A stretch of 64,000 nt of DNA from the NCBI RefSeq assembly GCF_012927445.1, contig NZ_JABBPD010000004.1, forward strand, positions 248,001 through 312,000, read 5' to 3'. Shown one piece after another: positions 1 through 8,003 of the stretch (position 1 is the first letter of the stretch; each line of letters opens with the position of its first letter). The translations under genes were made by a program, and so were the position numbers. This DNA comes from Rhodoferax sp. Its GTDB lineage: Bacteria; Pseudomonadota; Gammaproteobacteria; Burkholderiales; Burkholderiaceae_C. Under the pieces are notes generated by a model. The model had not been told where the DNA came from and made no database searches. It worked only from the letters and a program-made list of their open reading frames with translations.

Positions 1-1315
1 AATTTGCCACCACGCGCAATGCACCGGGCAAGGCCTGGGCATCGAACATCACCCCAGCCTGTTGCAGTATGTGCACTTCAATCTGTGCAAGGTATGGCCG
101 CAAGGCATCCACACTGCGCGGCCGGTAGCCTTCAGCGGTTGCGCTGGGTTTGTGTCCCATCACTTGTGCAATGGCACCGGCTGGCGCCCCGGCAGACTCA
201 CCCAGCAGCGAGAATGATCGGCGCAGGCCATGAATGGTCAGAGTCGTAATTCCGGCATCAAGCATCACTTTGCCGTGACTGGCGCGGGGTTCAGTGATGC
301 GCCCCCCTTTGGCGTTGCTGGCAAACACAAACTCATTGGTACGCGGCAAGGTCGCCAATTGTTGCGCCAAATAGGGCGTGAGCGGAATAACGCGGGTAGC
401 GTCCACCTTGTCGGCCAGTGTGAGCCGGTTCCACCTGAAATCGACATCAACCCAGAGCAGCCCGGCCATTTCCTCACGGCGTGAGCCGGTGATCAGCAGC
501 GCCTTTAGGTAGGTTGCAATCGTCCGGTTACCCAGCTTGTCGGTACCTGCAAACCAGCCCGGCAACTGTGCGGCCTCTAGACAGTCGGTGCGCTTGGTCA
601 CCTGCGGCAAGGACTCCACAATGGCGGCAGCGCGGCCTGCGTCACGGTCAATCATCGAACGATATTCTGGACGTGCAGAGCACCAGCGCATGAAGCCTCG
701 AAACATCATCAGGGCGCGGGTGGCTTGGTGCTTGCCTGTCTTGGCTTCAGCATCAAACCAGCTTTTGAGCGAGTCCTCATTTACTTGCGACAACGTGAGA
801 GCCAACAGCGGGTAAAGCGGCCCAGGTCGCGTCACGCCCTGCCCTCTCACCTTCTTCACACCACCGGGAGCGGCCATCGTTTCAAGGTCAGCACGATAGC
901 GGGGCTTGAACGCGTCTTTACGCTTGGGTTTGCCTTCCTCAAGGTAACGCGGCCAAACATCGCCCACGGTCACGGCTTGGGCAGTGGCGGCAGCTTTATC
1001 GGAGGCTTTGGCGGTTTGCCTGTCACGCTCCACCTCGCGGGGGTCTGTCCCAGCGTCAACCAGCATCTTTAGCCCTTGAGCCTTGGTGCGTGCCTGCTTG
1101 ATAGGCCAGTCAGCCAGCGTGCCGATATTGATTCGGATGGTGGAGCCATGCAGCCGGGCTTCAAACACGTAGGTTTTGCGGCCTGTCGGGGTTGCCCGTA
1201 GCGCCAGTGTCGGCGTGTCGGTGTCCCATAGAAACGCTTGTGCTTTGTCTGACGGACAGGTGAAGGCATCCACCCGGCCAGCGGTCAAGTTAACGCGGTT
1301 TGTTTGCGGCTTCAT
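1..1315 (-). CDS. Tyrosine-type site-specific integrase (3' end beyond the window edge)
   Basis: An open frame of 438 codons runs leftwards from the ATG at 1315 off the left edge. A GGGGA ribosome site lies just upstream of that ATG. The N-terminal part has the DUF4102-like arm-binding look of island integrases (GRVDAFTCPSDKAQAFLWD, then TLALRATPTGRKTYVFEARL). The catalytic part shows the first Arg in TGSRREEMAGLLW, then HGLRRSF, MGHKPSATAEGY and its Tyr, so the R-H-R-H-Y set appears intact. Enzymes of this family insert islands or prophages into tRNA genes. A tRNA-Thr 3' fragment lies 165 bp behind the start, which fits. The gene points away from that site, so its element should lie to the left. 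Function is certain at family level; whether the last residues are intact cannot be seen. Confidence 0.93.
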   Translation of the reverse strand, partial: MKPQTNRVNLTAGRVDAFTCPSDKAQAFLWDTDTPTLALRATPTGRKTYVFEARLHGSTIRINIGTLADWPIKQARTKAQGLKMLVDAGTDPREVERDRQTAKASDKAAATAQAVTVGDVWPRYLEEGKPKRKDAFKPRYRADLETMAAPGGVKKVRGQGVTRPGPLYPLLALTLSQVNEDSLKSWFDAEAKTGKHQATRALMMFRGFMRWCSARPEYRSMIDRDAGRAAAIVESLPQVTKRTDCLEAAQLPGWFAGTDKLGNRTIATYLKALLITGSRREEMAGLLWVDVDFRWNRLTLADKVDATRVIPLTPYLAQQLATLPRTNEFVFASNAKGGRITEPRASHGKVMLDAGITTLTIHGLRRSFSLLGESAGAPAGAIAQVMGHKPSATAEGYRPRSVDALRPYLAQIEVHILQQAGVMFDAQALPGALRVVAN

Positions 1316-1328
1316 GGCTTCCCCAAAA

Positions 1329-1455
1329 TCTGTAGGCAGTCTGTAGGCAGATTTGCACAATAAAAGTGCATCTTAATCAACACTCAAGCTGCTCACCTAC
1401 TCAGTGAATCGCTTGTAAGCTGTTGATTTATATTGATTGTAGGGGTTTAATCAAC
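1329..1455. repeat. Short direct and inverted repeats between integrase and att site
   Basis: The 11-mer TCTGTAGGCAG occurs twice in tandem (1329-1339 and 1340-1350) immediately behind the integrase start. The motif AATCAAC and its complement GTTGATT occur at 1375-1381, 1422-1428 and 1449-1455, with a near copy (ATTGATT) at 1432-1438. Integrase arm-type or excisionase sites often look like this, but that role is inferred. Confidence 0.5.
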
Positions 1456-1478
1456 GGGGGCGAATGGCTTTATTCTGT

Positions 1479-1525
1479 CATTCGTAATGAGAAGGTCGGG
1501 TGTTCGATTCATCTCTCCGGCACCA
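1479..1525 (+). other. tRNA-Thr(CGT) 3' fragment, probable integrase attachment site half
   Basis: The segment reads as the 3' half of a tRNA. It has an anticodon loop TTCGTAA (anticodon CGT, Thr), variable region AGGTC, T-arm GGGTG-TTCGATT-CATCT, acceptor strand CTCCGGC, then ACCA ending at 1525. No matching 5' acceptor (GCCGGAG) or D-arm is seen upstream, so this is a fragment and not a working tRNA. Its place beside an integrase start is the usual layout of an att half-site. The intact tRNA would be expected at the other element end, outside the window. Confidence 0.75.
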
Positions 1526-1533
1526 AATGCAAA

Positions 1534-1564
1534 AGCCCCTAACTGTCATGGTTAGGGGCTTTTT
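1534..1564 (+). terminator. Rho-independent terminator behind the tRNA fragment
   Basis: A perfect 10-bp inverted repeat (AGCCCCTAAC / GTTAGGGGCT) with a 7-nt loop is followed by a short T run. It begins 9 nt after the CCA end, as expected for the terminator of the original tRNA-Thr transcript. Confidence 0.8.
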
Positions 1565-1627
1565 CATGTAACTAACGCGTAACCTACAACGATTATCCAG
1601 CCATTGCGCCATTAATGGCGCACCTAT

Positions 1628-2347
1628 TTAAGCGGTCAGCGATTCGGCGGTTGGTGCGTGGCCTATCTGCGGCAGGCTTATCCCGCTCGGAAGCTCCTCT
1701 GCGCGAGTTTGTGTACGCCAAACAATATCTGCAATTTCCCTCACACGATCCACGATAGGTTTCGCGTTATTACCGATTTTTGCCATAACAACGCTCGCAT
1801 CTCCGATCAAACCCCAGAATTTATCGAGGTCTGAAATCTTCTTATGAATTTCCGCTTGAAGAGCTTCCAAACGTTTCAAAAGCCTCGCCTTGTGTTCCGG
1901 TTCGAGCAATGTCGAAGCAGATACTTCAGCTCTCAATTCATTGATTAGCGTCTGCACTTTCTCAAGGTCCCCTTGAGAAAATTCGTATTTAAAACCTTCG
2001 CGCAAAGCAATACGAAACTTAGTCCTAAGTTTTTCCAAGCGACCTTCTTCAGCATTGGCATTACATTTCGCCAGCACTGAACTCAATGCTTCGAACGCGT
2101 GGCTGCATTTCGTGTGTATTTCATCTCCCTGCGGAATATCCGGAAAGTAATGCTCAAAGGGAAAGAGCTTTGCAGCTTCCATTTCTGAAAGAAGTACATA
2201 TGCTTCGATCAAATTCGCCCAGTTGGCAGCAGTCCAGTCGCCGCCCCGACCGAACGAACTCAGGGTGACCTCGCATATGTAGGTCGCGCCAGCTATTGGA
2301 TCAGTTGCGAGTCCATCAAGAAAATCATCTTCAAATAACAATTTCAC
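1628..2347 (-). CDS. Hypothetical protein with C-terminal coiled-coil-like region
   Basis: I do not recognise this family. The frame stays open up to 2584, but its first ~80 codons overlap a decayed integrase and read as unlikely protein, so I start at the GTG at 2347. A TTG at 2341 with a better spaced GGGAG is an alternative. The product is about 239 residues: an N-terminal region starting VKLLFEDDFLDG, then from about residue 100 a charged, heptad-rich stretch (EHKARLLKRLEALQAEIHKK), then a segment around DKFWGLIGDASVVMAKIG. No signal peptide is seen. It lies in the accessory strip between two integrases and may be cargo of an integrated element. Confidence 0.5.
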   Translation of the reverse strand: MKLLFEDDFLDGLATDPIAGATYICEVTLSSFGRGGDWTAANWANLIEAYVLLSEMEAAKLFPFEHYFPDIPQGDEIHTKCSHAFEALSSVLAKCNANAEEGRLEKLRTKFRIALREGFKYEFSQGDLEKVQTLINELRAEVSASTLLEPEHKARLLKRLEALQAEIHKKISDLDKFWGLIGDASVVMAKIGNNAKPIVDRVREIADIVWRTQTRAEELPSGISLPQIGHAPTAESLTA

Positions 2348-2394
2348 TCTCCCTTTGCTATATCTTCTAGTTGATGCAATCAGAATTTCTGTAT

Positions 2395-2905
2395 TCAGCG
2401 AAACTCCAACACTGAGTCTAGTCGAGCCGCTGCAAGCTGCAACCCCTCCGGAGCTACATGTGCATACCGCTCGACCATGGATTGTTTTTTCAGCCACCAA
2501 GCCGCTGCAATTCATGCGTCGGCGTACCTGCCTCTCTGTGCCAAGTAGCAAAAGTGTGGCGTAAGTCATGCCATCGGAAATCATGAATCTCAGCCCTTAA
2601 TAGGGCATTACGCCACGCCTTGGTGTTGACTTGGCGATTGATTTACCCTCGTAAGTGAAGACGTGGGTCGAGTGCTCGCCCTGCCGATGTTCCAGCACTT
2701 CCATGGCAGCCTGATTGCGCGGTATAGAGTGCGGCCGGCCGTTTTTATGATCGGTTGCAGACACCCACGAATGGCGGCGCTCCAGGCTGATCTATTTCCT
2801 TTGCAAGCAGGTCACGTTGGCTTGCCTAAGATCCGTTGCGACCGAGAATTGAGCCATATCCGCAAGGTGTAGCGGCAACTCTGAAATCAGGCGAAGGTCT
2901 AAGCC
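2395..2905 (-). pseudogene. Decayed tyrosine integrase, C-terminal remnant
   Basis: Reading leftwards across three frames recovers the C-terminal half of a XerC/XerD-like integrase: LPLHLADMAQFSVATDLRQ, then SATDHKNGRPHSIPRNQAAM, then FRWHDLRHTFATWHREAGTP, then SMVERYAHVAPEGLQLAAAR, with a stop at 2395-2397. It carries at least two single-base deletions (near 2490 and near 2625) and an in-frame TAG near 2785. The HDLRHTF box and the YAHV catalytic Tyr are still legible. No N-terminal half is seen to the right. It is a different lineage from the integrase at the left edge, so this spot has taken more than one insertion. Confidence 0.85.
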
Positions 2906-3122
2906 AAATGCACTAAAACTTGAAGTAATCCCGGCCCCGCTACCGTATTTCACCGTTCTTTAAAGTGGCATTTCTTGGCTGAGCGTACAGTTCGACTATT
3001 CATAACTTTTGCGAAAACTCCTGCTCTTGGCGGTATAGCATTTTCAAATGCGCCACCAACCAATAACTGATGCGCAGCATATGGCCCCTAACGAAAACGC
3101 TAATTCACCGGGCCGCCCTGAT

Positions 3123-3347
3123 ATGTCGCGCGTTTGTTCCGCTTGTGGCGAAACCGTGGCACGCCATGATTGCCACAAGAACCGGTATGGGGAATACATC
3201 TGCCGGAAATGCCAGCGTGCCGGAATAAAGTTCACATGGCGTCAGCGTCTACGGCAATTGAGGAAGTGGACGCCACCCGCATTTTTGTTGTACTTGGCCG
3301 TTGTGACTCTGGTCACGTGGCTGTTGTACCGGGTCTCCAATTCTTAG
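3123..3347 (+). CDS. Small zinc-ribbon protein with one C-terminal membrane segment
   Basis: The predicted 74-residue protein has a CSAC ... CxxC ribbon (VCSACGETVARHDC, then YICRKCQRAG), then a basic linker and one hydrophobic stretch (FLLYLAVVTLVTWLLY) near the C-terminus. I chose the ATG at 3123 because the neighbouring paralogue starts at the same place relative to the ribbon; an in-frame ATG at 3048 would add 25 residues without obvious function. The four Cys suggest one bound metal, and the layout suggests a membrane-anchored cytosolic ribbon. No function is known to me. A homologue lies 450 bp downstream. Confidence 0.6.
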   Translation: MSRVCSACGETVARHDCHKNRYGEYICRKCQRAGIKFTWRQRLRQLRKWTPPAFLLYLAVVTLVTWLLYRVSNS

Positions 3348-3364
3348 TGAGTTTCTTCATTTAG

Positions 3365-3799
3365 CGGGCAGGTGAAACGATTGCGGCGCTAATGCTCTGG
3401 CGATTCATGGATGACTCGCTACGTTAAAACACTTATCGGGATGTTTGAGCCTGCCGTGTCGACCCCATTGGCTCATGTTGGTTCCGCAAAAATCTTGAAG
3501 TTGCGTCGGATTACTTTACAGATACCGTTTTTGCGACTCGATGTCTTGTTTGCCCAAGCCTTGGTTAGCTAGGCCCAGTCGGAAATTCCGGTGCTTGAGA
3601 GCCTTATTGGCGCGAACTTTGCTTCAGAGCACGAACGCAATTTTCAAGAAGATAGGCCGTGAAATAGACCATGACGATTCTTGCCGCTGCCAGGTTCATT
3701 CTTGGAGGAAACAATGAGGAGCACGGCAACATCTGTTCGCTGCCTGCTGTTTCATAAGCGACTGTAAAAGCCCGCCACCCACTCTATGTACCCACAACT
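3365..3799. other. Intergenic, nothing recognised
   Basis: This 435-bp stretch between the two paralogues holds no convincing ORF, RNA or repeat that I can identify. It may include remains of the duplication that produced the pair. Confidence 0.5.
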
Positions 3800-4165
3800 A
3801 TGTTTAAAGTCTGTTCCGCTTGTAGTGCCACCATTGAACGCAAAGACTGCCACAAGAACCGGTATGGGGAATACATCTGCCGAAAGTGTCAAACTGCGGG
3901 AATCAAGTTCACACACGGAGGGCAACGGCGCTACCTCATGACGCGATCGGGCACCGTCATTTTGAGGCACTTGGCTATCGCATGCATGGTCTTGCTGGGG
4001 ATCTCGATAGGCCTCCTGACTTTCCATTCTTTTCCGTCTGGCGGCAGTGAGCCCGATGTATTTTTCGACAAGCGAGCGGGCGTCTCGCTCAACGCATCAA
4101 TCAATGCTCGCCTCAACGAGATCCAAGCCCAGACGGCCTCACCTGCAAAGAACGAAAAGCCTTAG
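3800..4165 (+). CDS. Small zinc-ribbon membrane protein, paralogue of the gene at 3123
   Basis: This 121-residue protein begins MFKVCSACSATIERKDC and repeats the NRYGEYICRKCQ motif of its neighbour. A hydrophobic segment (LAIACMVLLGISIGLLTF, about residues 54-71) follows, then a ~50-residue tail probably outside the membrane. The two genes share a run of over 30 identical bases around the ribbon (at about 3171 and 3849), so they arose by duplication and then diverged in their tails. No Shine-Dalgarno sequence is evident. Function unknown. Confidence 0.65.
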   Translation: MFKVCSACSATIERKDCHKNRYGEYICRKCQTAGIKFTHGGQRRYLMTRSGTVILRHLAIACMVLLGISIGLLTFHSFPSGGSEPDVFFDKRAGVSLNASINARLNEIQAQTASPAKNEKP

Positions 4166-4240
4166 CCAACGCGACGTTAGCGCCAGCTTACTGTCAATCA
4201 GTAAAGTGCCCGGGCACAAAAGCACCCAGATGACTGAGCG

Positions 4241-4651
4241 TTAGCCCTTCAGAAAACCGCCCAGCTTGCCAATCAAGTCGCTCGCATTACCCAAACCACC
4301 TTCAGGCGCAACGCCTCCTGGCGTGAGCTTATTGATCAAGCCAGGCAGAACCTGCGATATCTGATTCGACACCTGTGCAGGATCAATACCTAGCTGGGTC
4401 GCAATGTTGCCAATGACACTGCTGCCCAACACACTCGAAATTTGCTCGCCAGAAATTGGCAGCTTCTCGCCACTGCCGATCCAGGAGTTGACGATATTGC
4501 CCATGCCGGCCTGATTGAATTTTTCAACCAAGCCCGCTAGCCCTCCTAGCTCTGAGTTGTTGGCCAGCAATTCGCTCAATATTCTTAAAAGATTGCCTTC
4601 TTGACTCAACTGGCCTGTTACGGAGCCCATGACCGAATCTAGTAATCCCAT
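4241..4651 (-). CDS. YidB family (DUF937) protein
   Basis: This 136-residue protein matches the YidB/DUF937 pattern: N-terminal MGLLDSVMGSV, then the glycine-rich helix-turn region (AGMGNIVNSWIGSGEKLPIS), then GIDPAQVSNQISQVLPGLI and a Gly-rich end. The ATG at 4651 is preceded by AAGGGA at good spacing. Family members are small, acid-rich, probably cytosolic proteins of unknown biochemical role. It stands alone, convergent with the gene on its left. Confidence 0.88.
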   Translation of the reverse strand: MGLLDSVMGSVTGQLSQEGNLLRILSELLANNSELGGLAGLVEKFNQAGMGNIVNSWIGSGEKLPISGEQISSVLGSSVIGNIATQLGIDPAQVSNQISQVLPGLINKLTPGGVAPEGGLGNASDLIGKLGGFLKG

Positions 4652-4885
4652 GATGTTTTCCCTTCATCAAAATCAGGTAAAGCCGGACGCCGCCAACTAC
4701 ACAAGTTATTTTTTCAGGGATCACACCTTCGACTTTGAGAAAAAGCAAAGATGCTGGCATTGACAAGCCGAGGCGGCTGATGATGAACGTTACTTTACCT
4801 ATTTTTATGTCTGCCTCATGTCTAGTGGGTTGTATGCAAAAATGCCGACTCCGCTGAAAACGATGGCACTGGAAAAATTTCACAC

Positions 4886-5602
4886 ATGACAGACACTGGC
4901 ACTGCCACGGCGATGGAGGCCAACGCTTCCACCATCATTGGTCAAACGATTTCGCGCTCGCTCTTGGAATCACTCATTGCCAGAGCAACCCAGCGGCTTG
5001 TTTTCGAGGACTGCGATTTTGAGGGTTGTGACCTCTCGCGATTGGAAATGCGCGGCTTTGAATTCCGGGACTGCAAATTCATGGAAGCATCTCTGTTTGC
5101 AGCGACCTTGTCGCAAACCATCTGGCGCCGATGCCGTGGGCGCCAGGCCGACTTTGAAGCGGCCGAACTGGTCGATGCCCAGTTTCTAAATTGTGACCTC
5201 AACAATACCAAGTGGCGCCGCGCCAGGCTGTCGTCTGCCTCCTTCAAAGAGTGCAAACTCACGGGTGCCAATTTCGAAGAAGTGGCGCACTTGGGGATGT
5301 CCTTCGAAGAGACCTTGCTGGTGGGTGCCGACCTGCGCAAGATGTCGTTTCGCAAGATGCAACTACAACAACTTGATTTCGCGGAGGCCGACTTGTCAGG
5401 GTGCGACTTTCGGGAGGTGGTCTTTGTCGGCGGAAGTCTGCGCAACGCCCACCTGAAGTTGACGCGCTTTGAGGGCGCGGACCTGCGTGAAGCTGACATT
5501 GGTGGGTTAAAGCTGGGGGACGCGAAACTGTTCCGGGGTGCCACCATTTCACTGAATCAGGCCGCAGAGTTGCTGGGTGAACTTGGGATCACGGTCGCTT
5601 AA
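4886..5602 (+). CDS. Pentapeptide-repeat protein
   Basis: The 238-residue product is almost wholly built of A(D/N)LXX-type pentapeptides (for example CDFEGCDLSRLEMRGFEFRD, later GADLREADIGGLKL), with many Phe/Leu at the central position. Such proteins fold as a right-handed quadrilateral beta-helix. Some members (Qnr, MfpA) mimic DNA and protect gyrase, but nothing here places this protein in that group. No signal peptide or membrane segment is seen. A 19-nt perfect hairpin (5607-5625) follows the stop. Confidence 0.85.
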   Translation: MTDTGTATAMEANASTIIGQTISRSLLESLIARATQRLVFEDCDFEGCDLSRLEMRGFEFRDCKFMEASLFAATLSQTIWRRCRGRQADFEAAELVDAQFLNCDLNNTKWRRARLSSASFKECKLTGANFEEVAHLGMSFEETLLVGADLRKMSFRKMQLQQLDFAEADLSGCDFREVVFVGGSLRNAHLKLTRFEGADLREADIGGLKLGDAKLFRGATISLNQAAELLGELGITVA

Positions 5603-5606
5603 ATTA

Positions 5607-5625
5607 CCAGCCACCGAGTGGCTGG
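5607..5625 (+). terminator. Hairpin after the pentapeptide gene
   Basis: CCAGCCAC and GTGGCTGG form a perfect 8-bp stem with a 3-nt loop directly after the stop codon at 5602. Only a short T run follows, so it is a plausible but weak terminator. Confidence 0.45.
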
Positions 5626-5756
5626 AGTTTATGCATGGCCAAGCCTGCTAGCAAAATACCGTGCCAAAGTCGTTACAAACGTCAACATCAAATAGCACGA
5701 ATCAGGTGAACCTGCACGCCTTCAATCGCCTTGAACGCGTGCGATTTTTACGACGT

Positions 5757-6368
5757 TTAGAAACCGTAGCGCACACCCAAAGTGGCAGCGCTGACGCGGT
5801 CACGGCCGCTGCCAGGAAACTTCAAGTAATGCTCGTCGTATTGCACTACAGCAGACCATTTCGGCGTGAACGAATATTCAGCGCCCACACCATAAGACCA
5901 GTCGAAGCCATTCTCGGTACCGGCGGTGACACCGGAACCAGCGGCTGACGACACGTCCGTGCGGCCATAGGTTGCGCCGATCTTGCCCAGCAAATTAAAC
6001 ATATTGCTGACTGGCAGTTTGCCGACCAGACTCAGATTGAGGCCATCCGCCTTGGTGCGACCGCCCGCGCGATTGACACTGCCGAAATCGGTGTAGCCAA
6101 TCTCAACACCAAAGTTATTACTGAAATAACCGCCTGCATAAATGTTGTAGGCGGTGTCGCCTTGGTCGTGATTAAAGATGCCAACACCGTTGCCCACCAT
6201 GAAATCAGAACGTCCGGCATTCAAGCCAACGTAGCCCGTGCCAGGACCGTACATGCCGTAGCCACTTCTGGAACTGGACTCGCTGCTTTGCGCTTGCGCG
6301 CCAACGACGGCGCCCAGCGATACGGCTGCTAAAAACAAACCAGAAATTAGGCGGTGCGATTTCTTCAT
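5757..6368 (-). CDS. Outer-membrane beta-barrel protein
   Basis: The 203-residue precursor starts with a clear signal peptide (MKKSHRLISGLFLAAVSLGA, cleavage probably after AQAQ near residue 27). The rest alternates Gly/aromatic-rich strands such as YVGLNAGRSDF and FGVEIGYTDFG, and ends GVRYGF with the C-terminal Phe used for BAM recognition. Length and layout fit an eight-stranded OmpA/OmpW-like porin-family barrel. AAAGGAG precedes the ATG at 6368. Ligand and role are not readable from the sequence. Confidence 0.85.
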   Translation of the reverse strand: MKKSHRLISGLFLAAVSLGAVVGAQAQSSESSSRSGYGMYGPGTGYVGLNAGRSDFMVGNGVGIFNHDQGDTAYNIYAGGYFSNNFGVEIGYTDFGSVNRAGGRTKADGLNLSLVGKLPVSNMFNLLGKIGATYGRTDVSSAAGSGVTAGTENGFDWSYGVGAEYSFTPKWSAVVQYDEHYLKFPGSGRDRVSAATLGVRYGF

Positions 6369-6527
6369 AGTGACTCCTTTGATAAGCTGACGAATAATCG
6401 TGGCAGACTGGATGCATCCACCACGTTTAAGTTGTAAAACTTTAGCTTCTTCAGCCCAAAAAAGATGTAGGCAGTCTTAAGTACTTTTTGTAGGAAAAGA
6501 TTTACGCCGCACTCATCGGCGATGAGG

Positions 6528-6698
6528 CTACTTGTGGTGGGTCTCGTGATCCTGAGACACGAGTGAACCAGCAAACATGCCAGCAGTTTTGGGGGAATCT
6601 GACCGTTGCGGTGCATTCAGCGCCTCAAACAATCTTTTGGCGAGCCCTGTTAGCGAATTAAACAGCCGGGTCACGCGAGTTGCGTCTTCAGTGTTCAT
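6528..6698 (-). CDS. Small hypothetical protein
   Basis: I place the start at the ATG at 6698 because AAGGAG lies 7 nt before it; another ATG 15 nt further upstream would overlap that site. The 56-residue product starts MNTEDATRVTRLFNSLTGLA, could form one amphipathic helix, and has a polar, Ser/His-rich tail. No known domain. The strong ribosome site and an AT-rich upstream stretch (about 6718-6755) are the main reasons to believe it. Confidence 0.5.
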   Translation of the reverse strand: MNTEDATRVTRLFNSLTGLAKRLFEALNAPQRSDSPKTAGMFAGSLVSQDHETHHK

Positions 6699-6949
6699 GA
6701 TGTTCTCCTTCAATGCACTTTATAGACAACTGTTTATACTATATATACTGTTTTTTGTGCATTGATAATTCGCACTGAGCCGACGAAAGTTCACTTTTTA
6801 GCGCGTGGCTGGGTGTGATCGCCGGCGAGCGATCTGCCGTGGGTGATTGCGGGTTTTTTTTAAGCCAGTCAACCGCAATACACTGAATGCTGAACGGCAC
6901 TTCAGACGTTGTGCCCCAACCAATCAACCCATCGACAGTTCGCCCTCCC

Positions 6950-7720
6950 ATGTTTCTCGCTTCAAAGTTGTTTTCGTTTGTGACCCAGCCGTTGGCTTGG
7001 GTTGTTGTCTTGCTGCTGGTGGGGCTGCTGTGCATGCCCATTCGGCGCAGATTGGGCACAGCTTTGAGCTGGGCTGCCTTGACGGTGCTGCTGGTGCAGG
7101 GATGGGAGCCGCTGCCAGATGTGGTGATCCGCCAGCTTGAAGCGCAGTACCCAGGGCCCGCCGCAAAGGCCTCCCTGCAACCGTACGCAGGGGTGGTGGT
7201 GCTGGGGGGTGCACTGGAGCCAGCCTATGTGTGGCATGGACACGGTCAGGTCGCCTTGAACAGTGCCGCGGAACGCATGACGGTGCCGATTGCCCTGCTG
7301 CAGCACTATCCGCATCTGCGTCTACTGTTCACAGGCGGTGAAGGCGAACTGTTTGCCGAAGGCTTTACCGAAGCTGCGCGCGCCAAGATCTTCTTCGACA
7401 GCATGGGCGTGGCGCCGCAGCGGGTTGTTTATGAGTCGGCTTCGCACACCACCTATGAAAACGCCATTTTTAGCGCCCGCGTTGCGGGCGTGGACCCCGC
7501 CCAACCCTGGCTCCTGTTGACCTCGGCCTCGCACATGCCACGCGCCCTGGCCACCTTTCGCAAAGCGGGCTGGAATGTCACGGCCTATCCGGTGGACTTT
7601 CGCACCGGCACCGACACACCGTGGACGCAATACTCGCTGGCGGGTGGCGCCACAAAGTGGCACCTGGCCTTGCACGAGCTGATGGGCTTGCTGACGTATC
7701 GGCTGGCAGGGCGCGCCTAG
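6950..7720 (+). CDS. YdcF/ElyC-like DUF218 membrane protein
   Basis: The ATG at 6950 gives 256 residues (MFLASKLFSFVTQPLAWVVV); the open frame continues 21 codons upstream without a credible start. Two hydrophobic segments near the N-terminus (about residues 12-32 and 38-55) precede the DUF218 domain, recognised by VVVLGGALEP, LLFTGGEGELFAEG, and YESASHTTYENA with LLLTSASHMPRA. Relatives such as ElyC act in envelope or lipid-carrier metabolism, but substrates are poorly known. The gene stands between two small genes on the same strand. Confidence 0.85.
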   Translation: MFLASKLFSFVTQPLAWVVVLLLVGLLCMPIRRRLGTALSWAALTVLLVQGWEPLPDVVIRQLEAQYPGPAAKASLQPYAGVVVLGGALEPAYVWHGHGQVALNSAAERMTVPIALLQHYPHLRLLFTGGEGELFAEGFTEAARAKIFFDSMGVAPQRVVYESASHTTYENAIFSARVAGVDPAQPWLLLTSASHMPRALATFRKAGWNVTAYPVDFRTGTDTPWTQYSLAGGATKWHLALHELMGLLTYRLAGRA

Positions 7721-7766
7721 CCGGGCGACTGCCATAATTGCAGGCTTCACGTTCAGGTAAAAAACG

Positions 7767-8003
7767 ATGGCATGTCCCCCTGCTGAGCTCAAGAAAAAAA
7801 GCGACGAGCTTCAACTTAAATGGGGGAGCTATGACGCGTTACCCAGCTTGGAGCTTTTCGTCGAGTTTGCGGTGTGCCTGTCCGGTTTTTTGCAGCGCAA
7901 AGGGCTGTCGGGTCTGTACCAGATGTCACACCGTCTGAAGCAGCAGATGCCGACCCTGTTTGAGGATGTCGGCAAACCCAACTGCCTCATCACAGCGGGT
8001 TAA
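7767..8003 (+). CDS. Small hypothetical protein (78 aa)
   Basis: An ATG at 7767 opens a 78-residue frame starting MACPPAELKKKSDELQLKWG and later holding VCLSGFLQRKGLSGLYQMSH. It is well separated from its left neighbour (46 bp) and its stop abuts the stop of the convergent CorC-like gene. It has no signal peptide, metal motif or family that I recognise. Amino-acid make-up looks like a genuine cytosolic protein. Confidence 0.55.
   Translation: MACPPAELKKKSDELQLKWGSYDALPSLELFVEFAVCLSGFLQRKGLSGLYQMSHRLKQQMPTLFEDVGKPNCLITAG

Noticed and set aside
1479..1525. A complete tRNA gene
   Set aside because: Only the 3' half is present; no 5' acceptor strand or D-arm precedes it, and the anticodon stem would have a G-G mismatch.
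2355..2564. 69-codon plus-strand frame and other short frames in the decayed integrase region
   Set aside because: They lie antisense to the integrase remnant and have no ribosome site or motif.
6718..6755. LexA-type box in the AT-rich stretch with two ACTGTTT copies
   Set aside because: The spacing does not give CTG-n10-CAG; the two copies are direct, not inverted.
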